A DNA stretch of 9,392 bases from Cellvibrionales bacterium UBA1963 (GCA_002336035.1 DDED01000064.1:1-9392), one strand, 5' to 3'. Positions 1 through 7,244 are shown, counted from the stretch's first letter. Translations and numbers: made by a program. Notes: generated by a model not told the origin, from the sequence alone.

Positions 1-12
1 CCATACCCGCAC
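1..12 (-). CDS. Start of a ParA-like (ParC-type) chemotaxis ATPase gene, cut by the left edge
   Basis: Only four codons lie in the window: GTG CGG GTA TGG, reading M-R-V-W. An AGGAG ribosome binding site (20-24) sits 7 bases upstream, which is ideal spacing. From memory, the ParA-family protein encoded after motD in the Pseudomonas chemotaxis operon begins MRVWAVANQKGG, so both the residues and the position after motC-motD fit. Proteins of this family place chemoreceptor arrays at the cell pole. Four residues cannot prove identity. A competing frame starts at the ATG at 43-41, behind an AAGGGG, and reads MLNYFSQELLSAGM before leaving the window. I prefer the GTG start because of synteny and its better ribosome binding site. 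Confidence 0.55.
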
Positions 13-313
13 TTAATAACTCCTGGCTAAAATAATTTAGCATAAGCCCCTTAATAGCTTCTTTATGTTAACTGCCAGCGTGGATAACTGCATAATCGCA
101 TCGGCAATTCAATCATAGATACAGAGGCATCATTTCTATGCAGGCAATTTTCTATTAGTCCGCTTGTAAGTACAAGGACAAATTCATAGAACTGAACAAA
201 AACACTGGTTTGACGAAGCGAAAAGAGGCCCGCTGAGAAATGCGATCGATAAACGACCAGTAAGACGGGTGTAAAGCCAGCTTAGTGACTGGTCAAATAA
301 CACACTGCGCAAG
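13..313. other. Intergenic region between motD and the ParA-like start
   Basis: There is no convincing gene in these 301 bases; the longest ATG-started frames closed within it are under 20 codons. It holds a 6-bp-stem hairpin (GCTAAA/TTTAGC, loop ATAA, 26-41) just upstream of the ParA-like ribosome binding site. It also holds a near-palindrome CTTGTA-AG-TACAAG at 163-176. A 7-bp inverted repeat, GACCAGT/ACTGGTC (255-261 and 288-294, 26-base spacer), lies just after the motD stop and could be a weak terminator stem, but no strong U-tract follows it. On the minus strand, GCCGATGC (105-98) resembles the sigma-28 -10 box but lacks a good -35 partner. Confidence 0.5.
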
Positions 314-1273
314 CTACTGCGTGAAAAGAAGGCCGCCGTCGCGTAAGCGAACCTGCCTAACATGCGGCAAAATCTCGTCTTCAGCCGAAACCGTTTGAGG
401 GGTACTTTGCCGCTTGAGCGAACGGGTGACCGGAATTTTTTTATCAATAAAATCTCTGCCAGCATACAGGTTTTTATCAACGGAAATAATCTCATCAGCA
501 TGAGGACGCAAACTATCATCTGTCGATATCATCAACACAATTCTACGATTTTTAGCGCGACTTTCAGCACTGTCGTTAGTAACCGCTGGCTGATATTCAC
601 CGTAACCAACTGCGGCTAATCTATTGGGTTGAATCCCTTGAGATATCATTAGCCTGACTACTGCAGTCGCCCTTGCAGTTGATAATTCCCAGTTCGAATC
701 GAAAGTGCTGTTTTTGATGGGCGTATTATCGGTAAATCCCTCGACTTTAACAACATTTCCATAGGGCATTAACATACCACTAATTTGCTCAATAATAGGC
801 TCTGCTGAACGATGAATTACTGCACCACCAACACCAAATAAAATAGCTGACTGTAATTCAATCTGAAGCCAATGCTCATTACCCGTTAGAGTAATTAATT
901 TTTCGTCAATCAATGATTGAAAGTTTTCGTCCAAGTTAGCTGTTAATGAATTAAAAATATTAGGGGTTGACTCAAACTCACTAACAAGCTCGAACTGCTT
1001 TATTTCATGGTCTGATAGCAAGGGATCACCCTGAACTTGGTCAGATGGCATTCCTGCATTATCGCTGGTATTAAATGCACCTGAAAAGGTGTTTGATAAA
1101 ACACGATACTTTTGCTCTGACACACTCGATATAGAGTACATCACCACGAAAAATGCCATTAATAAAGTCATGAAGTCGGCATAAGAAACTAACCAACGTT
1201 CTTGACCTGCGCCATGATCTGAAAGGTTCGAACTAGATGCTCTAGTCCTATGTTGATAATTAATTCTACTCAA
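314..1273 (-). CDS. motD: MotD, flagellar stator protein (MotB family)
   Basis: This is the peptidoglycan-anchored half of the stator, which with MotC forms an ion channel that drives rotor torque. The 319-residue product has a short cytoplasmic N-terminus, then ERWLVSYADF and a single membrane segment (about 28-50). D33 is in the position of the ion-binding aspartate of MotB. A periplasmic linker follows, then an OmpA-like domain (about 138-248) with GFTDNTPI, NWELSTARA and NRRI motifs. About 70 further residues form a tail of unknown role. The start is TTG: an in-frame TAA lies nine codons upstream with no ATG or GTG between, and the next internal ATG would remove the conserved aspartate. 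An AGGTG ribosome binding site lies 11 bases upstream. The gene follows motC by 34 bases and is probably cotranscribed with it. The ion (proton or sodium) is not decided by what I can see. Confidence 0.93.
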   Translation of the reverse strand: MSRINYQHRTRASSSNLSDHGAGQERWLVSYADFMTLLMAFFVVMYSISSVSEQKYRVLSNTFSGAFNTSDNAGMPSDQVQGDPLLSDHEIKQFELVSEFESTPNIFNSLTANLDENFQSLIDEKLITLTGNEHWLQIELQSAILFGVGGAVIHRSAEPIIEQISGMLMPYGNVVKVEGFTDNTPIKNSTFDSNWELSTARATAVVRLMISQGIQPNRLAAVGYGEYQPAVTNDSAESRAKNRRIVLMISTDDSLRPHADEIISVDKNLYAGRDFIDKKIPVTRSLKRQSTPQTVSAEDEILPHVRQVRLRDGGLLFTQ

Positions 1274-1307
1274 AATGATTACGCACCTGTTATATTTTTA
1301 TTCTCGA

Positions 1308-2057
1308 TTAATCCGAATCTCGATAAAAGCCTTGCAATTTTTCAGATATATTTCGTGGATTATCGCCATCAGCAATTGCCATAAGTCCTTCTATAAGCAT
1401 CTCTCTAACATGTGACTCATGTCGAGCATATGCTTGTAGTTTATTGGCTACGGGTATAAAAAATAAGTTTGCTATTCCAACACCATAAATCGTTGCAACA
1501 AACGCTACTGCAATACCTCCCCCCAACATACTTGGATCAGCCAAATTACCCATCACATGAATTAAACCCATAACAGCACCAATAATACCGATAGTCGGAG
1601 CATAACCGCCCATCGCTTCATACACTTTAGCCGCCTCAATGTTTCGCCGCTCGCGGGCATACAGCTCAAGCTCCATTACAGATCTAATTTGCTCTGGCTC
1701 ATTTCCATCAACCAATAGCTGCAAGCCTTTTTTTGAATAACTTACCCCTTCGACCATAGCAACTTTTTCTAAACCCAATAAGCCGTTTTTTCTTGCCACT
1801 TTAGCCCAGTCAATGATCTTATTGTGCAACTCCTCAAAATCATCGGCTGGCGGCTTGATCATCCAAACAAATAGCTTAATAGAGCGGAACAAAACGTCTT
1901 TTGGTGTTTGTAAAACAGCTGCGCCAATCGTACCGCCCAATACTATCAATGCAGCTGGGCCATTAACGAGTGCTAGCAAATGACCGCCCTCAAGAAAGTT
2001 TCCACCTATAATTGCAGCAAAGCCAATAATGACGCCTACTATAGTTAATATATCCAC
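1308..2057 (-). CDS. motC: MotC, flagellar stator protein (MotA family)
   Basis: This is the multi-span stator subunit, whose cytoplasmic loop contacts the rotor protein FliG. The 249-residue length fits the MotC/PomA class rather than the longer enteric MotA. Membrane segments lie near 2-20, 32-50, 150-172 and 181-204. The N-terminal IIGGNFLEGGH and the GGYAPTIGIIGAVMGLIHVMGNL-like stretch (150-172) are typical. P154 and P202 match the two functionally important prolines of MotA, and charged residues around R89-K90 are in the rotor-facing loop. The start is GTG, five bases after the stop of the upstream 189-residue gene. Its purine-rich ribosome binding site (around 2069-2077) lies inside the last codons of that gene, so the two are probably translationally coupled. 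MotD follows 34 bases later. The assignment as MotC rather than PomA rests on remembered sequence similarity and the MotD neighbour. Confidence 0.93.
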   Translation of the reverse strand: MDILTIVGVIIGFAAIIGGNFLEGGHLLALVNGPAALIVLGGTIGAAVLQTPKDVLFRSIKLFVWMIKPPADDFEELHNKIIDWAKVARKNGLLGLEKVAMVEGVSYSKKGLQLLVDGNEPEQIRSVMELELYARERRNIEAAKVYEAMGGYAPTIGIIGAVMGLIHVMGNLADPSMLGGGIAVAFVATIYGVGIANLFFIPVANKLQAYARHESHVREMLIEGLMAIADGDNPRNISEKLQGFYRDSD

Positions 2058-2062
2058 CGCGT

Positions 2063-2632
2063 TTATTTTCCTTCCTTAAGGTCCAAACCAGGCTTCATCT
2101 TTGAACCTAAATGAAAACCTAAAAAAGGCTCACTAGAAGCAACCATTGTTAAATGCCTTGGCTTAGTCTTTTGTGTATTGTTGTTGGTATTGAGTAAGTT
2201 CGGTTCTGTTAAAAGTGTCTCTATACATTGGTCAAGATGACTATTAAAGTATTCTGGGTTCAAAGAATCACTGGCTTCTAAAATCCGATCAAAACTGGCA
2301 TCAGCAAGATCGAATGAATGTGATCGAATAGGAACAATATTCGTTGATGATTTATTCTCTAAAAATGTGACGGGGTCGACAAAATGCGGCGCCGTTTGTA
2401 TCAACAAAAATGCCTTAGACAATAAACGATGACAATGCTCAGAATCTGCCTCAGAAGCTTGAACGTGCTTTAAGGAATCTTTAATCGCCAATAAAATCTC
2501 AGCAACCTTTTGATTATCAACTGTATTTTTATTATAAATAAAGCGCTTTATCAGCGTAAGCAGTTGCTTAAGCTGTCTATTTAATCGAACCGACGGATCT
2601 AATGCCAAGTCATTCACAGCGGGTATTCCCAT
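2063..2632 (-). CDS. Unrecognised 189-residue protein between flhG and motC
   Basis: I do not recognise this protein. It has no signal peptide, no membrane segment and no nucleotide-binding motif. Residues 15-83 look largely helical and amphipathic, a second helical patch covers about 107-143, and the rest is polar and probably flexible (for example the Asn/Thr-rich stretch 147-156). It ends in DLKEGK. Its last codons hold the ribosome binding site of motC, and only five bases separate the genes, so it is probably expressed with the stator. Its own ATG has no good Shine-Dalgarno; other possible starts are GTG at codon 6 and TTG at codon 9. In Pseudomonas this place holds fliA and che genes, and I see no resemblance to FliA, CheY, CheZ, CheA or CheB. 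It may be a stator- or chemotaxis-linked accessory protein, but that is only inferred from position. Confidence 0.75.
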   Translation of the reverse strand: MGIPAVNDLALDPSVRLNRQLKQLLTLIKRFIYNKNTVDNQKVAEILLAIKDSLKHVQASEADSEHCHRLLSKAFLLIQTAPHFVDPVTFLENKSSTNIVPIRSHSFDLADASFDRILEASDSLNPEYFNSHLDQCIETLLTEPNLLNTNNNTQKTKPRHLTMVASSEPFLGFHLGSKMKPGLDLKEGK

Positions 2633-2643
2633 GCCAAAAAACT

Positions 2644-2672
2644 ATAATAAAAGTTAATTAAATCAATGTCTT
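2644..2672 (-). promoter_or_regulatory. Possible sigma-70-type promoter of the 189-residue gene, motC and motD
   Basis: On the minus strand AAGACA (2672-2667, four of six consensus bases) is 17 bases from TATTAT (2649-2644, five of six). Transcription would begin near 2637, only about five bases before the ATG at 2632, giving an almost leaderless message. That fits the lack of a Shine-Dalgarno there. I found no sigma-54 or convincing sigma-28 element in the 276-base gap. The surroundings are AT-rich, so a chance match is possible. Confidence 0.35.
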
Positions 2673-2773
2673 ATGGTTAAATTAAGCAAATAACCGAAGC
2701 GTTTTATATTGATTTCATTAACGACTTGGTTAAGTTTAGAAGAACTCCAGAATCTAGCCAGCTATTCAGAGTG

Positions 2774-2809
2774 AAAAAAAACATCAATCTGAACTTTAGA
2801 GTCAATATT
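2774..2809 (-). terminator. Weak candidate terminator after flhG
   Basis: On the minus strand an imperfect ten-base stem (2809-2800 with 2795-2786, loop CTAA, two mismatches and one G-U pair) is followed by GATG and a run of eight T (2781-2774). It lies about 100 bases past the flhG stop. The stem is AT-rich and weak, so efficiency would be low; the long T-run is the main support. Confidence 0.25.
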
Positions 2810-2908
2810 AGACGGTGTTTTAAAACGCCTAACGAATAACATTGGCTGTAATAGAAGACGTTGTGAAGATGGTTGTAGCTGTCAATCGAAGTCAGATTTA
2901 ACTGGCCA

Positions 2909-3760
2909 TTACGTTTGAGGGCCAGAAAGAAGCTGTTCAACAAAAAATTCAAGTTCACCACTGGGATGATTCTTAACCGGCCAATCTAAAACACGTTCAG
3001 CCAAACGCTTAAATGCTTTTGCTGACTGGCTTCTCGGTGATCTTACGGTGACTGCCTGCTGTTGCTTAACGGCTTCTCTCAAAGCATCGTCATAAGGAAT
3101 ATCGCCTTCATATCGCAGCTGCACATCTAAGAATTGATTAGCCGTATTAAGCAGTCTCTGATAAAGCTGAATACCTTCTTTAACTGAGCGGGTTTGATTA
3201 ACAACGATTCGAAACTCATCAACCCCATGATCCCGATGCAATAATTTAATCAAAGCATAAGCATCGGTCAATGAAGATGGCTCGTCGCAAACAACGATTA
3301 ATGCCTCTTGCGCGGCGCGAATAAATTGAATAACCGAGTCTGATATGCCCGCTGCGGTGTCTATAACCAGAGTGTCAATAGTATCAGCAAAATCACTAAA
3401 AGCATGCACTAAACCAGCATGCTGCTGACTGCTTAAATTAACCATTGACTGCGTGCCAGAACTCGATGGGATAATGCGAACATCATGAGGCCCCTGTAAG
3501 CAAACATCTTGAAGATCGCACTTGCCTAAATAGACATCTTCTAAGTTACGCTGGACTTTTAAACCCAGCAAAACGTCAATATTGGCCAAGCCTAAGTCGG
3601 CATCAAGAATCATAACTCGTTGATTCAAAAGAGACAGACAAACACTTAAATTGATGGTGACATTCGACTTGCCAACACCACCCTTACCGCCTGAAATAGC
3701 AATAACGCGAGTATTGTGAGGTTGATCGCGATCGCGACGAAATTTGGGCTTTGCATTCAC
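2909..3760 (-). CDS. flhG: FlhG/FleN, MinD-like ATPase setting flagellar number
   Basis: This MinD/ParA-family ATPase limits flagellar number in polar flagellates, acting against FlhF and, in pseudomonads, against the activator FleQ. The 283-residue product has the deviant Walker A GGKGGVGKS (24-32, K31), the A' motif ILDADLGLANIDVLLG (51-66, with D53 and D55), and a Walker B-type LVIDTAAGIS (131-140, D134). The C-terminal part (about 247-260) could form the usual amphipathic membrane helix. The start is GTG: a TAA codon lies directly before it in frame, so no earlier start is possible, and AGGA sits 10 bases upstream. It follows flhF by 63 bases. The N-terminus (RDQPHNTR) does not carry a clear DQxxxLR motif, which in studied FlhG proteins activates FlhF. 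This assignment is secure. Confidence 0.96.
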   Translation of the reverse strand: MNAKPKFRRDRDQPHNTRVIAISGGKGGVGKSNVTINLSVCLSLLNQRVMILDADLGLANIDVLLGLKVQRNLEDVYLGKCDLQDVCLQGPHDVRIIPSSSGTQSMVNLSSQQHAGLVHAFSDFADTIDTLVIDTAAGISDSVIQFIRAAQEALIVVCDEPSSLTDAYALIKLLHRDHGVDEFRIVVNQTRSVKEGIQLYQRLLNTANQFLDVQLRYEGDIPYDDALREAVKQQQAVTVRSPRSQSAKAFKRLAERVLDWPVKNHPSGELEFFVEQLLSGPQT

Positions 3761-3823
3761 TTAAAAGTCATCCTACAAATAAGGTCTTTTTTAAGAATAA
3801 TATACTGCCTTAGTTGACCCTGA

Positions 3824-5056
3824 CTAACAACTGGAATAATCATCACCTAGGGTCAGCATTAGCTCAGAAGCCGTTGGCATATAGATATAATGAGGAAGTA
3901 ATTCGCCTTCGCTGAGATAATTGATGGGTAATTGATGCGCCATCAACACACAAATAATTTCACCGATAGTCTCAATTTGGTCGATATTCGATAAAATACA
4001 ACCGACGGTATTCGCTGATAGATAATCCGCTATGGCTTTTTTACACCATCGATGATCGCCCGTTGCAGGCAGAACAATAAAACTTTTTAGCTGGTGCAAA
4101 CTCGCCAAATAGTGAAGATCTTCTTGATGTTGCGGTGCATCTGACTTTAAACCCGACGTGTCAATTAGCACCAATCGACGCATTGAACATTGAGCCAATC
4201 TTTCAGCCAAGGTATGTTTCTTATCGACGAGGTATACAGGAATTTTGGTCATGGCCGATAAGCGATGAATCGACTCAGTCTCGTTAGAAACAGAAATTAT
4301 CGCAATGTCTTCAACCGAATGCTCAAGCAACCAACGAGTAGCCAGCTTTATCAACGCGGATGTTTTACCTGAACCGCTAGGACCAACAAAGGAAAAGATA
4401 CCCCCGTTAATTAACGCATCTTCACTCGCGATCGGCATTTTTGCATGCAACCTATCGAGACAAAGTGACCATGCATGTGCAAGTTTATTTTCAATATTCG
4501 TAGCGCTTATTAGCTCATCATCTAAATCAAGCCCTTCTGCTAAAGGTCTGGCCATCTCGAGACTAAAACCTAAATCTAATAAACGGTTCAACAAACCATA
4601 CTGAATAGGCCTAGTAAATATATCATCATGCTTACCCTGCCGCTGGACTTTTTCTTCTAGCATATGTTTAACCTGCTGCAGTTCACGTTGCAACTCTTCT
4701 AAGCCACTTGGCTCTGAATAAGGATTTTTCATTTCGCCAATTGAGACCGCTAAGCGCGCGGCAGGCGTGCTTATATCATCCGTTAAGGGCAAATTGGTTG
4801 AGGCTAAACGATCTTGATTTTGTATGTGATCGGTTCGGCGTCGTTGATTTGATCGTCGCTCACTGGTCGGGGCATAAATACTGTCAGCTGAAGGCTCTTC
4901 ACCGGCAGGCAAAGCTATCACCTCTACACCGTCCTCTAATTTTCTTGAAGACAATAAAATGGCCTCTGGCCCTAACGCTTCATGGAGTTTGCGGATAGCT
5001 CGACTCATATCTTTTGCAACAAACCGTTGCTCTTTTGTCATTGCCGTGGCTTGCAT
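3824..5056 (-). CDS. flhF: FlhF, SRP-type GTPase for polar flagellum placement, divergent
   Basis: FlhF marks the pole and recruits the first basal-body parts. The product is 410 residues from the ATG at 5056, chosen because AGGAG (5063-5067) lies six bases upstream; a frame-extending ATG at 5083 adds nine residues and lacks such a site. The N-terminus (QRFVAKDMSRAIRKLHEALG) is typical of FlhF. A linker with a probable coiled coil (about 117-141), an N-domain and the G-domain follow. The P-loop is GPSGSGKT (225-232) and DTSG (299-302) is kept. However, the region that normally reads like TTDxYRIGAxEQL is VSNETES (256-262), apparently with a four-residue gap and no catalytic Asp/Arg, and the usual TKxDE is SNIDQ (356-360). 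GTP may still bind, but hydrolysis or guanine specificity may be changed. Its place between flhA and flhG makes the identity firm. Confidence 0.93.
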   Translation of the reverse strand: MQATAMTKEQRFVAKDMSRAIRKLHEALGPEAILLSSRKLEDGVEVIALPAGEEPSADSIYAPTSERRSNQRRRTDHIQNQDRLASTNLPLTDDISTPAARLAVSIGEMKNPYSEPSGLEELQRELQQVKHMLEEKVQRQGKHDDIFTRPIQYGLLNRLLDLGFSLEMARPLAEGLDLDDELISATNIENKLAHAWSLCLDRLHAKMPIASEDALINGGIFSFVGPSGSGKTSALIKLATRWLLEHSVEDIAIISVSNETESIHRLSAMTKIPVYLVDKKHTLAERLAQCSMRRLVLIDTSGLKSDAPQHQEDLHYLASLHQLKSFIVLPATGDHRWCKKAIADYLSANTVGCILSNIDQIETIGEIICVLMAHQLPINYLSEGELLPHYIYMPTASELMLTLGDDYSSC

Positions 5057-5062
5057 GGTAAT

Positions 5063-5067
5063 CTCCT
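5063..5067 (-). promoter_or_regulatory. Ribosome binding site that decides the flhF start
   Basis: AGGAG on the minus strand, six bases before the ATG at 5056. It favours this start over the in-frame ATG at 5083, which is close to the flhA stop and has no such site. The 38 bases between flhA and flhF leave little room for a separate promoter. Confidence 0.75.
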
Positions 5068-5094
5068 GTGTAAATAACATCAAACAGACGGCAT

Positions 5095-7191
5095 TCAGCC
5101 CGCTGTCGCTTCAATCGTCACTTGTTTGTCATCGGGTATTTCGTTGTAAGATAAAACATGCAGCGCATGTGCGCTAAAACGAACGAACTTTGCCAATATT
5201 GGCCGCAATAAGGCCGGCACTAAAAGCACTGCAGGACTGCCTTTCATAACTTGTGATTGTGCTGCATCATTAATTGAGCGTTGCAACTGCTCAGCCAAAC
5301 CAGGCTCAAGCGTGACATCAGCAATATTGTTTGAGTTAGCAGAACTCATTAACATCTGTTCCATCGCTGGCGCTAGAGTCACTACGGATAAGTTAGACGT
5401 GGTTCCAAAAACTTCTTGTACAATCGATCGCGATAAAGCCGCTCTCACCAACTCAATTAATTGACCGGCGTCTTGGTTGATGGCCGCATTAGCCACAATA
5501 GTCTCGGCTATAGTTCTAAAATCACGAACGGGTACCTGCTCAGCAAGCAAGCCTTTTAAAACTTTTAACAACTGCCCCATACTTAAGGTATCAGGCACCA
5601 AAGTTTCAACTAACTTGGGTGAGTGACGCGCCAAACGGTCCAGCATTTGTTGCAATTCCTCATGACCTAATAATTCATTGACGTGCTTTTGCAACAGTGT
5701 ATTCATGTGAGTAGCAATGACCGTACTTGCATCAACGACGGTATAACCTAAAGTCTGAGCATGGTCCTTGACACTGCTTTCAACCCAAACAGCATCCAAA
5801 CCAAATGCGGGGTCTTTAATCTGCGTACCGTCTACATCACCGAACACTTGACCTGGATTAATGGCTAAATGTTTGTCAGGAAAAACCTCTGCCTCGGCAA
5901 TACTCACGCCCATTAAAGAGATTCGGTAAGCATTCGGTTGTAGGTCTAAATTATCCCGAATATGCACAGAAGGAATAAGAAAACCAATCTCTTGAGATAA
6001 TTTTTTTCGTATTCCCTTAATTCTACTCAGTAATTCTGCCGATTGATTCTTATCAACCATAGGAATTAATCGATAACCCACCTCAAGCCCAATCATATCA
6101 ACGGGGGCAACGTCGTCCCAAACCAAGTCAGCGCCGGAATTTTGTGATTGCTCAGACGCTGTTAGTTGATGGGCTTGCTGCTGCTCGATTAGTGACTGTT
6201 CTTGTCTCAGGATTTTTCGCTGGATTAACACCGCACCAATGACGCAAACAAGCGCTAGACTCAGAAAAGCAAAATGCGGCATGCCAGGTATCACGCCAAT
6301 TACAGTCAAAATCATGGCAGCCACGGTTAATGCTTTTGGAGAGGCGAACATTTGATCAAGGACCTGCTCTCGCATATCACTTTCACTGTTCACCCTTGTG
6401 ACCATTATTGCAGCTGCTGTAGACAATAATAAAGAGGGTATCTGTGCAACTAATCCGTCCCCTATGGTCAGTAAAGTAAAAACCTCCATCGCATTGCCAA
6501 ACGATAAGTCGTGTTGCAACATGCCAATGCCAATGCCACCTATAATATTAATCACTAAAATTAATATCCCAGCAATAGCATCGCCTCGAACAAATTTACT
6601 CGCGCCGTCCATTGCGCCATAAAAATCGGCTTCACTGCCAACTTCTTGGCGCCTTAACTTTGCTTCGTCTTGGCTTAAAATGCCGGCATTTAAATCGGCA
6701 TCGATGGCCATTTGTTTACCGGGCATTGCATCGAGCGTAAAGCGCGCACTAACTTCAGAGATGCGACCTGCACCTTTGGTAACAACAACGAAATTAATAA
6801 TCATCAAGATTAAAAATACCACAAGACCAACCGCGTAATTTCCCCCAATGACCACTTCTCCAAAGGATTGAATCACTTTGCCCGCTGCATCCCCACCGGT
6901 ATGGCCCTCAAGAAGGACAACGCGTGTCGATGCCACATTTAAAGACAAACGAAGTAAGGTAGCAATTAATAAAATGGTTGGAAAAACAGCAAAATCTAGG
7001 GGCCTCAAAGCATAAACCGACACTAGCAGGACAACGATGGATAGTGCAATATTAAAGGAAAAAAGCGTGTCAAGAATGAATGGAGAGACGGGTAAAGTCA
7101 TCATTCCGAGCATCGTAAGCAGCAAGAAAGGAACCCCCAGATTGCCCTGTGCTGCATTACCAAATCGTGAAATTGTTTGCTCAGTCGTCAA
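5095..7191 (-). CDS. flhA: FlhA, flagellar type III export gate protein
   Basis: FlhA forms the nine-subunit export gate ring under the basal body, uses the proton motive force, and docks chaperone-substrate complexes through its cytoplasmic domain. The 698-residue product is full length. About eight membrane segments fill residues 18-325. The FHIPEP-family signature (RISEVSARFTLDAMPGKQM, starting at 143) and the GASKFVRGDAIAG loop with the conserved D204 are intact. The cytoplasmic domain covers about 355-698 with the expected LIPSVHIRDN and SPKLVETLVP stretches. The start is TTG: an in-frame TGA lies three codons upstream, and the conserved N-terminal segment (QGNLGVPFLLL) precedes any internal ATG. 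The ribosome binding site is weak (GAG about 10 bases upstream). A 143-base gap with a candidate sigma-54 promoter separates it from flhB. The flhF gene follows after 38 bases. Confidence 0.97.
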   Translation of the reverse strand: MTTEQTISRFGNAAQGNLGVPFLLLTMLGMMTLPVSPFILDTLFSFNIALSIVVLLVSVYALRPLDFAVFPTILLIATLLRLSLNVASTRVVLLEGHTGGDAAGKVIQSFGEVVIGGNYAVGLVVFLILMIINFVVVTKGAGRISEVSARFTLDAMPGKQMAIDADLNAGILSQDEAKLRRQEVGSEADFYGAMDGASKFVRGDAIAGILILVINIIGGIGIGMLQHDLSFGNAMEVFTLLTIGDGLVAQIPSLLLSTAAAIMVTRVNSESDMREQVLDQMFASPKALTVAAMILTVIGVIPGMPHFAFLSLALVCVIGAVLIQRKILRQEQSLIEQQQAHQLTASEQSQNSGADLVWDDVAPVDMIGLEVGYRLIPMVDKNQSAELLSRIKGIRKKLSQEIGFLIPSVHIRDNLDLQPNAYRISLMGVSIAEAEVFPDKHLAINPGQVFGDVDGTQIKDPAFGLDAVWVESSVKDHAQTLGYTVVDASTVIATHMNTLLQKHVNELLGHEELQQMLDRLARHSPKLVETLVPDTLSMGQLLKVLKGLLAEQVPVRDFRTIAETIVANAAINQDAGQLIELVRAALSRSIVQEVFGTTSNLSVVTLAPAMEQMLMSSANSNNIADVTLEPGLAEQLQRSINDAAQSQVMKGSPAVLLVPALLRPILAKFVRFSAHALHVLSYNEIPDDKQVTIEATAG

Positions 7192-7230
7192 AAGGAATCA
7201 TCTCGATAAAAGATCAAATTAATTAAAGGT

Positions 7231-7244
7231 GACACAAAATTGAC
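7231..7244 (+). promoter_or_regulatory. FleQ-box-like site in the flhA leader
   Basis: GACACAAAATTGAC fits the FleQ-box consensus that I recall from Pseudomonas (GTCaNTAAAtTGAC) at all but two defined positions. It would lie about 15-30 bases downstream of the sigma-54 start of flhA. FleQ is reported to bind downstream of the start at some Pseudomonas promoters, including flhA. No fleQ gene is visible here, so the link is inferred. Confidence 0.4.

Noticed and set aside
98..105. Sigma-28-like -10 box GCCGATGC before the ParA-like gene
   Set aside because: No acceptable TAAA-type -35 element lies at the right distance, so it is not called as a promoter.
219..235. Sigma-54-like GG/GC pair on the minus strand in the motD-ParA gap
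   Set aside because: The spacing can be made to fit, but the -24 and -12 contexts are poor and the start would be almost 200 bases from the next gene.
255..294. GACCAGT/ACTGGTC stem after motD as a terminator
   Set aside because: The loop is 26 bases and no U-tract follows, so it is mentioned only as a repeat.
184..519. 111-codon minus-strand frame at the motD 3' end
   Set aside because: Most of it is the shadow of motD in another frame, and the product resembles no protein I know.
2704..2961. 85-codon minus-strand frame overlapping the flhG 3' end
   Set aside because: It overlaps flhG in another frame, has no clear ribosome binding site, and its Leu/Phe-rich product looks like translated AT-rich DNA.
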